Assembly: GCA_027484985.1 (NCBI GenBank)
Contig: JAIXRW010000055.1
Span: 1-64,000 of the forward strand
Reading direction: 5' to 3'
Length of the DNA: 64,000 nt
Origin: Rhodobacter sp.
GTDB taxonomy: Bacteria; Pseudomonadota; Alphaproteobacteria; Rhodobacterales; Rhodobacteraceae
Below are positions 16,807 through 26,437 of the stretch, piece by piece. Position numbers and translations under genes: made by a program. Below the pieces are notes generated by a model. It was not told the origin of the DNA. It did not search any database and worked only from the letters and a program-made list of their open reading frames with translations. Each line of letters begins with the position of its first letter. The first letter of the stretch is position 1.

Positions 16807-18510
16807 ATGACCCAGACGCAAAGCGATGTCGAATTGGCCGTTGCGGCCTTCAAGGCCAAGGAATACGAGGTCGCGCTGGTTTTCGCGGATCGCGCGCTGC
16901 GGCAGGATTTCAGGGTTTCAACGCTGAAGATCGTCGCCCTGTCGCTGTTCCAGTTGGGCGATCACGCCGCGCTGCGCCAATTGCTCGGTGCGCTGGACAC
17001 CGATCTTGACCCCGATCTGACCGGCCTTGGGCTGCAACTTCTGGTAACCGAACGCCGCTGGCCCGACCTTCATGCCGCAATCCGCGACCGGTTCACCCGC
17101 CACGGACTGGACGCCCCCCTGACCCAATTGCGCGACCTGCTGGCCGCCAAACCATGGGCCATCGATCAGGATTTGCTGGCCTATGTCGATGGCATCGGCT
17201 GTCCCGTGCGCCTGCCTGCCTTTTGGGCCATGCTTCATTCGGCGCTGCCATCGCTTTCCGAAGCCGCGCCCGCCGCCCCGCCCGCCAAGGGGCTGATCTA
17301 TATCGATGCCACCTGCTTTCTTGATAACCTGCGCCATGGCGGCCATCTGACCGGCATCCAGCGGTCGATCCTCGAATTGCTGCGCGCCCTTGCGGCTGAC
17401 AGCGCGTGCGAACGGGTTCGTGTCAGTTTCTTTGCCCGCCATTCGGGGGCGTTCCTTTCGGTCGCGCTGACCGATTTCATCGCCCATCTCGAACAGGTCG
17501 GCTTGAAACAGCTGGCGTCCGATCTTTTGCTTTCCGCGCCCGCAGACCATCCGCTATCGGGGCTGTTGTCAGGGCTTGATGTCTCGTCCGCCTTGCCCGG
17601 CCCGTCGGACACGCTTTTCGTCATGGATGTGTTCTGGTCGGTCTATTTCAGCCGCCTGCATTCGGCTTTCAGCCATTACCCCTGCCGCAAGCTTCTGTTC
17701 GTGCATGATCTGATCGGCATCAACCTGCCGCAGGAAAACGCGGTCGTCACCAATCGCCGCTTTGCCGCAGCCCTGCCGCGCATGGTCGCGCTGGCTGACG
17801 GGCTTGTCGCCCAGTCGCAGGCCACGCGCACCGACCTGACCCGGTTCCTTGCGACCCAAGGCCTGCAAAAGCCGGTTTTCGCCCTGCGCTTTGCCCATGC
17901 CCGCATCGCCCCCGACGGCCCGCTGGGGCAGATCGAATCCGACACGCTCAAACGCTTGGCAGGCCGACGCTTGCTGCTGTCGGTCGGCACGCTGTCATGG
18001 CGCAAGGGTTTCGTCGAACTGGCCGAGGCTTTTGCCGCCGCGATCGACCGCTTGCCCGCCGATGCGGTTCTGGTTCTGGCGGGACGCTTTCAGCCCCATC
18101 TACCCGAGGCCGCGCAGCTGACGGCCCTGTTCGAACGGCACCCCGACCGCATGATGTGGCTCAACGTGCCAAGCGATACCCTGCTTGACCAGCTTTACCG
18201 CGCCTGTTGGGGCGTGGCCCTGCTCTCCTACGCCGAAGGCTGGGGCCTACCGGTATCGGAAGGGCTGGCTTACGGCAAACCGCTGATCGTCAGCGACCGC
18301 ACTTCGCTGCCCGAAGTGGCGGGCGACGCGGCGCATTACGTCGATCCGGCCAAACCCGGTCAGGTGCAGGATGCGGTGCTGCGGCTGTTTCTGGACCGCG
18401 GCTTTCATGCAGGGCTGCACGCCCTGTCAGAAACCGCGCCAAAGCGCGACTGGGCCGATGTTGCCGCCGATCTGCTGGCAATCACCGCCACGCTGCACGG
18501 CGCGGCCTGA
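16807..18510 (+). CDS. GT4 family glycosyltransferase with N-terminal helical domain
   Basis: This 567-residue protein has about 150 N-terminal residues that look like helical (TPR-like) hairpins, then a GT-B transferase. IYIDATCFLDN and HLTGIQRSILELLRAL near residue 185 match the G-I-Q-R acceptor motif of many O-chain mannosyl or rhamnosyl transferases. LLSVGTLSWRKGFVELAEAF opens the donor domain. SYAEGWGLPVSEGLAYGKP holds the paired glutamates. The ATG at 16807 follows the hairpin after the exported-protein genes. It is convergent with the dehydratase gene at 18519. Confidence 0.85.
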   Translation: MTQTQSDVELAVAAFKAKEYEVALVFADRALRQDFRVSTLKIVALSLFQLGDHAALRQLLGALDTDLDPDLTGLGLQLLVTERRWPDLHAAIRDRFTRHGLDAPLTQLRDLLAAKPWAIDQDLLAYVDGIGCPVRLPAFWAMLHSALPSLSEAAPAAPPAKGLIYIDATCFLDNLRHGGHLTGIQRSILELLRALAADSACERVRVSFFARHSGAFLSVALTDFIAHLEQVGLKQLASDLLLSAPADHPLSGLLSGLDVSSALPGPSDTLFVMDVFWSVYFSRLHSAFSHYPCRKLLFVHDLIGINLPQENAVVTNRRFAAALPRMVALADGLVAQSQATRTDLTRFLATQGLQKPVFALRFAHARIAPDGPLGQIESDTLKRLAGRRLLLSVGTLSWRKGFVELAEAFAAAIDRLPADAVLVLAGRFQPHLPEAAQLTALFERHPDRMMWLNVPSDTLLDQLYRACWGVALLSYAEGWGLPVSEGLAYGKPLIVSDRTSLPEVAGDAAHYVDPAKPGQVQDAVLRLFLDRGFHAGLHALSETAPKRDWADVAADLLAITATLHGAA

Positions 18511-18518
18511 CCCGATCG

Positions 18519-19547
18519 CTACCACAGCGCACACCCCGGCACCGCCGCCTCGGCCCGCGCCATCAGGGCGGCCAAGGTGGCCACATCCGTCTGCGCGGAC
18601 CAGCCCAGCCGATCCCGCGCCTTTGCCGCATCCCCGATCAGGTCCACAGCCTCGGCCGGCCGGTAGAATTCCGGATCGACCGCGACGATAATCCGCCCAT
18701 CACTGCGCCGGCGCCCCACTTCGCCGGCCCCGCTGCCTTCCCAGTCAATCTCGATCCCCAATGCGGCGGCGGCATGGGTGGCGAAATCACGCACTGTCGT
18801 TCCGATGCCAGTCGCAAGAATGAAATCCTCGGGCTGGTCCTGCTGAAGCATGCGCCACATGCCTTCGACATATTCGGGCGCGTACCCCCAATCGCGCCGC
18901 GCCGAAAGATTGCCAAGCCGACATATCTCGGGCGCGCCCGCCGCAATCCGCGCCAAGGCCAGGGTGATCTTGCGCGTCACGAATTGTCGGCCGCGCAACG
19001 GGCTTTCGTGGTTGTAAAGTATACCGCAAGACGCATGCATCCCGAACCGCGTGCGGTAATTCTCGACCAGACAATGCGCCATCACCTTGCCCGTGCCATA
19101 GGGCGCGCGTGGCGCAAGCGCGGTCAGTTCAGTCTGCGGGCAGGTGCGGGCCGTGCCGAAAATCTCGCTGCTCGAGGCCTGGAAGATCCGCGTATCGCCG
19201 CCCAGCGTCCGCAGCGTATCCAGCAGACGCGCCGTCCCCATCGCATGAATGTCCAGCGCCTGAATCGCATTGTCCCAGGACGCGCCGACGAAGCTTTGGG
19301 CGGCAAGGTTGTAAACCTCGTCAACCGAAACCTCGCGCAGCACGCGAAAGATGTTGTTATGGTCGGCAAGATCGAAAGGATGCAGCCTGATCCGGTCGCG
19401 CAGCCCCAAAAATTCCAGCCGCTCCAGCCCCGAATGGGCGACCGACCGGATACCGCCATGCACCTCATAGCCCTTGTCCAGCAAAAAGGCCGCCAGATAG
19501 GCGCCATCCTGCCCGCTTATTCCGGTGATAAATGCAGATCGTCCCAT
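18519..19547 (-). CDS. GDP-mannose 4,6-dehydratase-like SDR, second copy
   Basis: This 342-residue extended SDR resembles GDP-mannose 4,6-dehydratase, with NAD(P) motif GISGQDGAY at residues 9-17, S126-x-E128, Y150 and K154 as the catalytic set, and VTRKITLALARI. It is clearly divergent from the canonical Gmd at 26438-27559: it has GGIRSVAHSGLERL where Gmd has [11 protein letters not shown]. It may be a paralog that dehydrates another GDP- or dTDP-sugar, or a reductase that acts after Gmd to give GDP-rhamnose or GDP-talose. The ATG at 19547 is preferred over one at 19577. Confidence 0.8.
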   Translation of the reverse strand: MGRSAFITGISGQDGAYLAAFLLDKGYEVHGGIRSVAHSGLERLEFLGLRDRIRLHPFDLADHNNIFRVLREVSVDEVYNLAAQSFVGASWDNAIQALDIHAMGTARLLDTLRTLGGDTRIFQASSSEIFGTARTCPQTELTALAPRAPYGTGKVMAHCLVENYRTRFGMHASCGILYNHESPLRGRQFVTRKITLALARIAAGAPEICRLGNLSARRDWGYAPEYVEGMWRMLQQDQPEDFILATGIGTTVRDFATHAAAALGIEIDWEGSGAGEVGRRRSDGRIIVAVDPEFYRPAEAVDLIGDAAKARDRLGWSAQTDVATLAALMARAEAAVPGCALW

Positions 19548-19848
19548 CCTGCCGTATGTCCCCCGCTTGCGCCCCATGCGGAAATCGGCCGGTGCAAAAT
19601 GCGATAAGGCCTGTTTGCCAATTCACCGCCAGCGCGCAAGCAATCAAAAGGCGGGCCGAAACGCGATGACCCGCGAAATGGGCTAGGTTCCGCGCTAAAA
19701 TACTCTTGGTAAAAGACAAAAAGTTCAACCGAAATTCGTTAGTGTTATATCCTGTAACGCTTCGGTTTATCCCCCTTGTCCTTTGCACCGCTTCCTTCGG
19801 CGCGGCGGCTGCCCCTATAAACCGGCAGCAATAGCCATAGGCCCACGC
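19548..19848. promoter_or_regulatory. Divergent AT-richer intergenic region
   Basis: This 301-base gap lies between the leftward dehydratase-like gene and the rightward TPR-FkbM gene, so promoters for both are expected. The part from 19690 to 19770 is AT-rich and holds a GTTA-N7-TAAC inverted repeat near 19743-19757 that could be an operator. No open frame with coding character is seen. Confidence 0.4.
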
Positions 19849-22038
19849 ATGCCAGACCCGATCCACGCCCTGCCCAAGGCGCTCGCCCAATTGCGCCAAC
19901 GGGCCGAGGCCGCGTTTCACGCTTCGGGGCCGGGGGCGGCGCTGGCCGCGCTAGATCACGGTTGGTCGGACGGCCTGCGCCACCGTGACCTTGCCCTGCT
20001 CGCCGCAAAACTCGCCCGCCGTGCCGCACGCCCGGATGACGTGCTGTCATGGCTGCAACGGGCGCGCGATCTGTCGCCGGACGAGGCCGCGATCTGGATG
20101 GGCATCGGCCAATGCCTGCTGGAACGGGGCGCGGCCGAAGATGCCGCAGCGCATGTCCTGTGCGCCCTGCGCCTTGCCCCCGCATCGGCTGACATCCGGC
20201 TGATCGCGGCCATCGCCCTTCGGGCCGCGGGCGACACAGCGGGCCAAGCCGATCAGGCCAGCCATGCGCTGCGCCTGTCAGGCGGCACGATGACAACCGC
20301 ACGGCTGATACTGGCGCAGGCCCATATGGCGCAGGGCGATTTCGCCGCGGCCGAGGCCGATATCGCCCCGCTTGCCACCTCGGCGCAGGAACCGGTCGCG
20401 CTGGCCATCCTGCGCGCCGAACTGGCCATGGCCAAGGGACAATGGGCCGAAGCCCTGCTGCTGCTTGCGCAACAGGCCGAAAGCACCCCCGCCGCCCTGT
20501 CCGAAATTGCGGCATCCTTCGATGCCTGCCTGACACTTTTTGTGCAACGTGACACGGCAGCGGCACAAAATTTCTTTACCGCCCAAGGCTTTGGCGACCC
20601 ATCCCAACCGGTGGCCGAACGGGCGGCGGGCCCTGTCCTTGTCCGGTCCTGGCAGGGCGATCCCATCACGCCGCCTTGTCCCGACAGTTCTGCTGTGACT
20701 GACAATCCGCAAGACGCCGCTTTTGTCCTGTGGTTGGCCCCGGATACCCGTTTGGCACCCGGCGCCATCGATGCCCTGCGCGACGCCTTGGTGGAAGAAC
20801 CCTCGGCCTGCGCCGCCGTTCCGCTGCTCTGGGGGGGCACAGGCGCACAGGGTGTGACGGACCGTTTGTCATTGGAAGAAACCGCAAGGCAGCTGACAAC
20901 GGGCGATCTTGCGCTCGGGCGCATCCCCCTTGCCGCGCCAGTCGCCCTGCTGGTCGCACGGGGCGAAACCGGCTTGCCCGCCGCTCCGCCCAGTCCGGCC
21001 GACCTGCTGCACGCCGCGCTGAACGGGCGTGCTGCCGTGGTCAGCCCGTCCGCCCTTGCCGCGGCCCCGCGCCAAGCCGCGATTGATCCGCCATTTCCGG
21101 CCCTTCTGGCCCGTTTCGGGGCGATGAACCTGCTGTGCGCGCTGCATCTGGCCAAACAGAACATCGCCAGACACTGCGCCCAGCGGCGGCTTGACCGGCC
21201 AGATGCCTTTGCCCCACAGGAAACACCGGCCCCCCTTTTCGTCAGCCACGCGCAGAATTTCGAGGATATCATCCTGCACCGCGCCCTGCGCGATATCTCG
21301 CGCGGGCTTTACATCGACATCGGCGCCTCGCATCCGCGTGACGGCTCGGTCAGTCTGGCCTTTCACCGGATGGGCTGGCGCGGCGTGCATGTCGAACCTT
21401 TGCCCAAGGTCGCCGCCCGTCTGCGCCGCGACCGCCCCGGTGATACCGTGCTTGACGTTGCGGTCAGCAGCCAAACAGGGCCGATTACCCTGTTCGAAGT
21501 GGGTGAAGGCATCGGCCTTAGCACGCTGGATGCCGACCTTGCCGAAACCCACCGCGAAGCGGGCTGGCAGGTTGGCACATGCACCGTTGCCACCATGACG
21601 CTGGAAACGCTGCTAGACCGCCATGGCGCCAAAGGCGATGTCCATTGGCTCAAGATCGATGTCGAAGGGGCCGAGGCCGATGTGCTGGCCAGTTGGGGCA
21701 CCTCGCCCATCCGCCCGTGGATCGTGGCGGTCGAGGCGACACGACCCGGTTCGCCCGAACTGATGCATCAGGACTGGGAACCGCTTTTGCTGGAAAAAGG
21801 CTATGACATGGTCATGTTCGACGGGCTGAACCGCTATTACCTTGCCCCCGGACAAGACCACCGCCGCGCTTTCTTTGCCGCGCCGCCGAATATCTTTGAC
21901 GGCTTCACCACCACCCGCGCCCATTGGGCCCAACGCCCCGCCCCCGCCGCGCAGGGCACAGGCGGTCCTGCGCCCGAAGCGGTATGCCGGATCGATCAGC
22001 TGCGCGACAGGCTGCTGGCTGCGGCAGGTCTGGCATGA
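19849..22038 (+). CDS. TPR-FkbM methyltransferase chimera
   Basis: This 729-residue protein has three parts. Residues 1-250 form TPR-like helical repeats. Residues 270-420 contain VLWLAPDTRLAPGAIDALRD and resemble part of a GT2-like domain without an intact donor motif. Residues 465-690 form an FkbM-type methyltransferase: HAQNFEDIILHRAL, YIDIGASHPRDGSVS (motif I), GVHVEPLP and WLKIDVEGAEADVLASW. FkbM domains O-methylate sugars or polyketides. The stop overlaps the next start in an ATGA. The combination suggests a scaffolded enzyme that methylates the glycan made by the adjacent GT4 protein. Confidence 0.83.
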   Translation: MPDPIHALPKALAQLRQRAEAAFHASGPGAALAALDHGWSDGLRHRDLALLAAKLARRAARPDDVLSWLQRARDLSPDEAAIWMGIGQCLLERGAAEDAAAHVLCALRLAPASADIRLIAAIALRAAGDTAGQADQASHALRLSGGTMTTARLILAQAHMAQGDFAAAEADIAPLATSAQEPVALAILRAELAMAKGQWAEALLLLAQQAESTPAALSEIAASFDACLTLFVQRDTAAAQNFFTAQGFGDPSQPVAERAAGPVLVRSWQGDPITPPCPDSSAVTDNPQDAAFVLWLAPDTRLAPGAIDALRDALVEEPSACAAVPLLWGGTGAQGVTDRLSLEETARQLTTGDLALGRIPLAAPVALLVARGETGLPAAPPSPADLLHAALNGRAAVVSPSALAAAPRQAAIDPPFPALLARFGAMNLLCALHLAKQNIARHCAQRRLDRPDAFAPQETPAPLFVSHAQNFEDIILHRALRDISRGLYIDIGASHPRDGSVSLAFHRMGWRGVHVEPLPKVAARLRRDRPGDTVLDVAVSSQTGPITLFEVGEGIGLSTLDADLAETHREAGWQVGTCTVATMTLETLLDRHGAKGDVHWLKIDVEGAEADVLASWGTSPIRPWIVAVEATRPGSPELMHQDWEPLLLEKGYDMVMFDGLNRYYLAPGQDHRRAFFAAPPNIFDGFTTTRAHWAQRPAPAAQGTGGPAPEAVCRIDQLRDRLLAAAGLA

Positions 22039-24527
22039 CCGGCCCGATGCGTCTGGTGATCGACATGTATGGCGCGCAGGCGCCGGCCAACCGGCTGCGC
22101 GGCGTCGGGCGTTATGCCGCCGACCTGACCGCCGCCATGCTGGCCCGCGCCGGCACGCATGAGGTGCATCTGCTTTATTCCGCTGCCTATCCAACCGATT
22201 TCGCCCAATTGCGGGCGCGGTTCTCGGGCCAGCTTGGCCCGGGGCGGCAAAGGGCATGGCAAAACGCCGCGCCGGGCGGGGCCGAGGCGTTGTTTTCCAC
22301 CCCGCAAGGCCGCGCCGCAACGCTTTTGCGCGAAGATGCCATCCGCGCGCTGAACCCCGATGCGCTGCTGGTGATGTCGCTCTTCGAAGGATTCGTCGAT
22401 CTGCATCACGCGCCGCTTTCGGCAACGCCGAAAGCGTTCACCACCGGCAACATCGTCTATGACTTCACGCCGCTTGATCCCGCCTATGGCTATCTGGCAG
22501 CGGGCCCCCTGCGCGACTGGTATGACGAGGTGCTTCAGGCCCAATCCCGCCATGACCTGCTATTCGCCATCAGCGAGGCGACGCGCCGCGACGCGATCCG
22601 CGTTCTGGGCGCGGCGCCCGAACGGGTCGTGACTGTCCACGCCGGGGTGGACCGCAGCCTGTTTTACCCCGCCCCCCCGGGCACCGACCGGCAGGCCCTG
22701 CGCCAAAAGCTGGGCTTGGGCGAACGGACGGTGTTCTGCTATGGCGGAACCGACCTTCACAAGAATATCGAAGGATTGATCCGCGCCATCGCGCTTGCAG
22801 GCCATCATGCCCGACCGGTGACATTGGCCCTTGCCGGCAAGATCGCGCCTGATCGGTTGCAGGCGCTTCAGGCCACAGCCCTGTCGGCTGGCCTGCCTGC
22901 CGACCGGTTGCGCCTGCTCGGGCGGCTCGACGATGGCGATCTGCTGCACCACCTTTGGGCGGCAAATGTCGTGGTCTATCCGTCGCGGTCCGAAGGCTTC
23001 GGCCTGCCCGTGGCCGAGGCGATGGCCGCAGGTGCAGCCGTCCTGTGCGGTGACAGAACCAGCCTGCCCGAAATCATCGGCCGCCCTGATGCGATGTTTC
23101 CCCCCGACGATCCGGCCGAAATGGCGCGCCGCATCGCACAGGTGCTTGACAACGAAGGCTTCGCCCGCGACCTGCGGCACACTGGGCCGGACCGCGCGGC
23201 CCGCTTCGACTGGAACCACGTGGCCGACCGTATTTGGGCCGCCTTTGACGCCGCGCATGACCGGCGCCAACCGCGCAACCCGCAGTCATCCGCGCTGGCC
23301 CAACGCCGTATCGAGCGCAGGCTTGCCGATACCCTGCCCGCCTTTGGCCCTGCGGCCCCCGAACAGGCGGCTCGTCTGGCCCGCGCCATGGTTCAAAACC
23401 GCACCGTCCCGTCCGCCCGCCCCCGCCTTCTGGTTGATTGCACCGAAACCCAGTTTACCCATACGGCCTCGGGCATCGGCCGGACCGTGCGACAGGCCCT
23501 GCGCGCGCTGGCGGCGATGGGGCTGCAATCGCGGGTCGTGCCAGTTTACCTGCATCCCACCGAAGGCGATTGGCGGCAGGCCCCGCCCGCCTTTCTGCGC
23601 CGCCTCGGGCTTGTCGAAGGGCCAGATGACGGCGCGACCCTCCTGCCCGAAGCAGGCGATCATTTCCTCGCGCTTGACCTGAACTATGCCCTGCCCCGCC
23701 AAACCGCCTTTCTCGACGCGATCCGCGCCGTGGGCGGCCAGCTTTCCGCCGTGGTCTATGATCTTTTGCCGATGCAACGCCCCGACTGGTTCGCGCCGGG
23801 CCTCGGGTTGCGGCACCACCGTTGGTTCGACACCGTGGCCGGTTTCGACCATCTGGCCTGCATCTCGGGCGCGGTGGCCGATGCCGTCAGGGCCGAGCTT
23901 GCCTTGACCGACCGACCGCTTGCGCCAAAAGTCGGCTATTTCCACCTTGGCACGGGGCTTGAGGAAACGGCAATTGATCCGCTGCCCGCCGCACTTGCGG
24001 GGCGCGAATTTGTTCTGACGGTCAGCACCCTTTATGCCCGCAAGGGGCAAGAACAGCTTCTCGATGCGTTTGAACGCCTTTGGGCCGCTGGTCACGATAC
24101 CGCGCTGGTCTATGTCGGCGCAGCGGGTTTCGGGGTTGACCGGCTGATCGACCGTCTGGCCCACCATCCCGAAAACGGCCGCAGGCTGTTCTGGTTTGCC
24201 AATGCACCTGACCGGCTTTTGGCGGCGCTTTATGCCGCCTGCCGCGGCGTCGTCACCCCCTCGGAAGGCGAAGGATTCGGGCTTCCGCTGGTCGAGGCAC
24301 TTCAGCGCGGCTGCGCAGTCCTTGCGCGCGATCTTCCCGTCTATCGCGAGGTTTCACAAGGCGACGTGACATGGTTCACGGGCCTTGCACCGCAAGACCT
24401 TGAACAGACCCTTGCAGGCTGGATCGCGGCCCTTCGGTCAGGAACGATCCGGCCCGCAGCGCCACGCCGGTTTCTCGACTGGCCGGAAAGCGCAGCGCAG
24501 TTGCGCGATCTGATCGGGGTGCCGTGA
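22035..24527 (+). CDS. Tandem two-domain GT4 glycosyltransferase
   Basis: This 830-residue protein contains two complete GT-B transferases in series. The first (about 5-400) has RLRGVGRYAADL, CYGGTDLHKNIEGL and PSRSEGFGLPVAEAMAAG. The second (about 455-830) has ASGIGRTVRQALRAL, TVSTLYARKGQEQLL and PSEGEGFGLPLVEALQRG. Both carry the spaced glutamates of retaining GT4 enzymes, so both halves look active. Such double enzymes make alternating linkages of a repeat, for example in mannan or rhamnan O-chains. It is translationally coupled to the TPR-FkbM gene and ends 1 base from the convergent fucosyltransferase. Confidence 0.87.
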   Translation: MTGPMRLVIDMYGAQAPANRLRGVGRYAADLTAAMLARAGTHEVHLLYSAAYPTDFAQLRARFSGQLGPGRQRAWQNAAPGGAEALFSTPQGRAATLLREDAIRALNPDALLVMSLFEGFVDLHHAPLSATPKAFTTGNIVYDFTPLDPAYGYLAAGPLRDWYDEVLQAQSRHDLLFAISEATRRDAIRVLGAAPERVVTVHAGVDRSLFYPAPPGTDRQALRQKLGLGERTVFCYGGTDLHKNIEGLIRAIALAGHHARPVTLALAGKIAPDRLQALQATALSAGLPADRLRLLGRLDDGDLLHHLWAANVVVYPSRSEGFGLPVAEAMAAGAAVLCGDRTSLPEIIGRPDAMFPPDDPAEMARRIAQVLDNEGFARDLRHTGPDRAARFDWNHVADRIWAAFDAAHDRRQPRNPQSSALAQRRIERRLADTLPAFGPAAPEQAARLARAMVQNRTVPSARPRLLVDCTETQFTHTASGIGRTVRQALRALAAMGLQSRVVPVYLHPTEGDWRQAPPAFLRRLGLVEGPDDGATLLPEAGDHFLALDLNYALPRQTAFLDAIRAVGGQLSAVVYDLLPMQRPDWFAPGLGLRHHRWFDTVAGFDHLACISGAVADAVRAELALTDRPLAPKVGYFHLGTGLEETAIDPLPAALAGREFVLTVSTLYARKGQEQLLDAFERLWAAGHDTALVYVGAAGFGVDRLIDRLAHHPENGRRLFWFANAPDRLLAALYAACRGVVTPSEGEGFGLPLVEALQRGCAVLARDLPVYREVSQGDVTWFTGLAPQDLEQTLAGWIAALRSGTIRPAAPRRFLDWPESAAQLRDLIGVP

Positions 24528-24528
24528 T

Positions 24529-25374
24529 CTACAGGCGCACCCACTCGGGCGGGCAAAGCTCGGGGCGCGCATCGTCTTTTGCGAACCAGACCTTTGGCGC
24601 GACCACCACCTTGGCCGGGTCCGTGTTCAGCCATGCCCCCCACCATGAAAAGGTGGAATTTGCGATGACATGATGGCGGCAGGCCGACATCAACCGCAGG
24701 TCTTCGGCCGCTGCCGCCCCGTTGTGGCGGATCACGATCTTTTCGACCCCAAGATCCAGCTTCTGCGATGCCCAGTCAGGATCGTCCGAAAACACATAGG
24801 CCCGTGGCACGATCCCGGTGCGCCCCGCGATAGCCGCCAGCGCCTGCGCGTAGTAGTCAGCATCGCAAATGACATATTTCTGCAACAGCAGGTAATCGCC
24901 CCGTCTGACATGCACCGAAACCGCCTGGCGGTCGGCGGCGATGGTTTGCAGCATCTGCGCCGTCTGCCCGCTTGGCGCCGTGCAATGGCTCAAATCCCGC
25001 CGCAAAACAGCGGTCTGGTCGGCAAAATAGGCCTCGCTGTGGAAATAGCCTTCCAGATAAACCCCGTCCGGCGCGCTTAGCACCCGCGGGTCCGGAAAGG
25101 GCCTGCTTTCGCGCAAGGGTCGCGGCCCCGGCCAAAGCCCGGCACGCCACAGCGCATAGGGCGCGACCTGATCGCGCCGGGGCGGCAATCGCGCCTTGCC
25201 CGCCGCCTTTGCAATCTGGAAGCGGTCAAGCGCAAAGAGGTTGTGGTTTTCGCGACCGTCCAGCAGGCGGCAGTCCAGCCGCAATTCGGTGCCGCGCCGC
25301 AGCGCCAGCGCGCGGCCTGCGGCATATTGGAACAATTGGTTGCCAAGGCCACCGGTCAGACGAACGAAGATCAC
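24529..25374 (-). CDS. GT11 family alpha-1,2-fucosyltransferase
   Basis: This 281-residue inverting fucosyltransferase has the N-terminal LTGGLGNQLFQYAAGRALA, the GDP-fucose-binding motif HVRRGDY at residues 155-161, and ANSTFSWWGAWL near 243, all family hallmarks. It probably starts at a GTG (25374). It would transfer L-fucose from GDP-L-fucose, which the two genes immediately upstream should produce, to a galactose or similar residue on a surface glycan. A gap of 108 bases separates it from the GDP-fucose synthase gene, and all genes from 28.1 to 24.5 kb read leftward. Confidence 0.93.
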   Translation of the reverse strand: MIFVRLTGGLGNQLFQYAAGRALALRRGTELRLDCRLLDGRENHNLFALDRFQIAKAAGKARLPPRRDQVAPYALWRAGLWPGPRPLRESRPFPDPRVLSAPDGVYLEGYFHSEAYFADQTAVLRRDLSHCTAPSGQTAQMLQTIAADRQAVSVHVRRGDYLLLQKYVICDADYYAQALAAIAGRTGIVPRAYVFSDDPDWASQKLDLGVEKIVIRHNGAAAAEDLRLMSACRHHVIANSTFSWWGAWLNTDPAKVVVAPKVWFAKDDARPELCPPEWVRL

Positions 25375-25482
25375 GCGGGAATTCCAGATGCTAAGGCCGG
25401 TGCTAGCAGGACACTTCCCATTTCCAACACGGGCAAACGGATGGGCAGATAGCGAAGGGCAGATGCAGCGTGCAAATCCCGC

Positions 25483-26436
25483 CTAAAGCCGCCCCGCCGC
25501 ACCCCGATCGAGAAAATCGCGATAGGTTTCCGCAAGACCCTGCTCCAACGGAATTTTCGCCGCCCACCCCATCTGGCGCAAACGCGATACATCCAGCAGC
25601 TTGCGCGGCGTGCCATCCGGCTTGGTTGGATCGGTCACGATACGCCCCGTGAACCCGGTCAGGGCGGCCACCCGTTCCGCCAGTTCGATGATCGAGATGT
25701 CAACACCCGTGCCGACATTGATATGGCTCAGCATCGGCTGGGTTTTGGAATCATAGACCGCCTTGGGCAGGTCCAGCACGAACAACGACGCCTCGGCCAT
25801 ATCGTCCACATGCAGGAACTCTCGCCGCGCCGTGCCTGTGCCCCAGATCACCACCTCGTCCGCGCGCGATACCACGGCCTCGTGAAACCGGCGGATCAGG
25901 GCAGGCAGGACATGGCTGTGATCGGGGTGGAAATTGTCGCCCGGCCCGTACAGGTTCGTCGGCATGACCGACCGGTAATCCACCCCGTATTGGCGGTTGT
26001 AGCTTTCGCACAGTTTGATGCCCGCGATCTTGGCCACGGCATAGGGCTCGTTCGTCGGCTCGAGAACGCCGGTAAGCAGCGCCTCTTCGCGCATCGGCTG
26101 CGGCACATCCCGTGGATAGATGCAGGATGACCCCAGTTGCAAAAGCCGCGTCACCCCGGCGGCAAAGGCCTGATGGATCACATTAGCCTCGATCATCAGG
26201 TTCTGATAGATGAAATCTGCCGGAAAGGACTGGTTGGCCATGATCCCCCCAACCTTTGCCGCGGCAAGAATTACGGTATCGGGCCGTTCTGCCTGCATAA
26301 AGGCGCGCACGGCACTCTGGTCGGTCAGGTCAAGCTCGGCACGGCTGCGCGTCAGCACCTCGGCCCCCGTGGCCCGCAGGCGCCGTAGGATCGCGCTGCC
26401 GACCATGCCCCGATGCCCCGCAACAAAGGTCTTCAT
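25483..26436 (-). CDS. fcl: GDP-L-fucose synthase
   Basis: This 317-residue SDR epimerase/reductase converts GDP-4-keto-6-deoxy-mannose to GDP-L-fucose with NADPH. The cofactor loop [10 protein letters not shown] lies at residues 7-16. [10 protein letters not shown] near 102, with Ser and Cys, and the Y132/K136 pair in [10 protein letters not shown] form the active site. [20 protein letters not shown] is the typical Fcl region. Length matches E. coli Fcl. The ATG at 26436 lies one base after the Gmd stop codon, so the two genes form a coupled pathway pair. Confidence 0.96.
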   Translation of the reverse strand: MKTFVAGHRGMVGSAILRRLRATGAEVLTRSRAELDLTDQSAVRAFMQAERPDTVILAAAKVGGIMANQSFPADFIYQNLMIEANVIHQAFAAGVTRLLQLGSSCIYPRDVPQPMREEALLTGVLEPTNEPYAVAKIAGIKLCESYNRQYGVDYRSVMPTNLYGPGDNFHPDHSHVLPALIRRFHEAVVSRADEVVIWGTGTARREFLHVDDMAEASLFVLDLPKAVYDSKTQPMLSHINVGTGVDISIIELAERVAALTGFTGRIVTDPTKPDGTPRKLLDVSRLRQMGWAAKIPLEQGLAETYRDFLDRGAAGRL

Positions 26437-26437
26437 G

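Noticed and set aside
18207-19607. Open frame of 466 codons on the plus strand
   Set aside because: Overlaps a GT4 end in another frame and runs antisense to the dehydratase-like gene.
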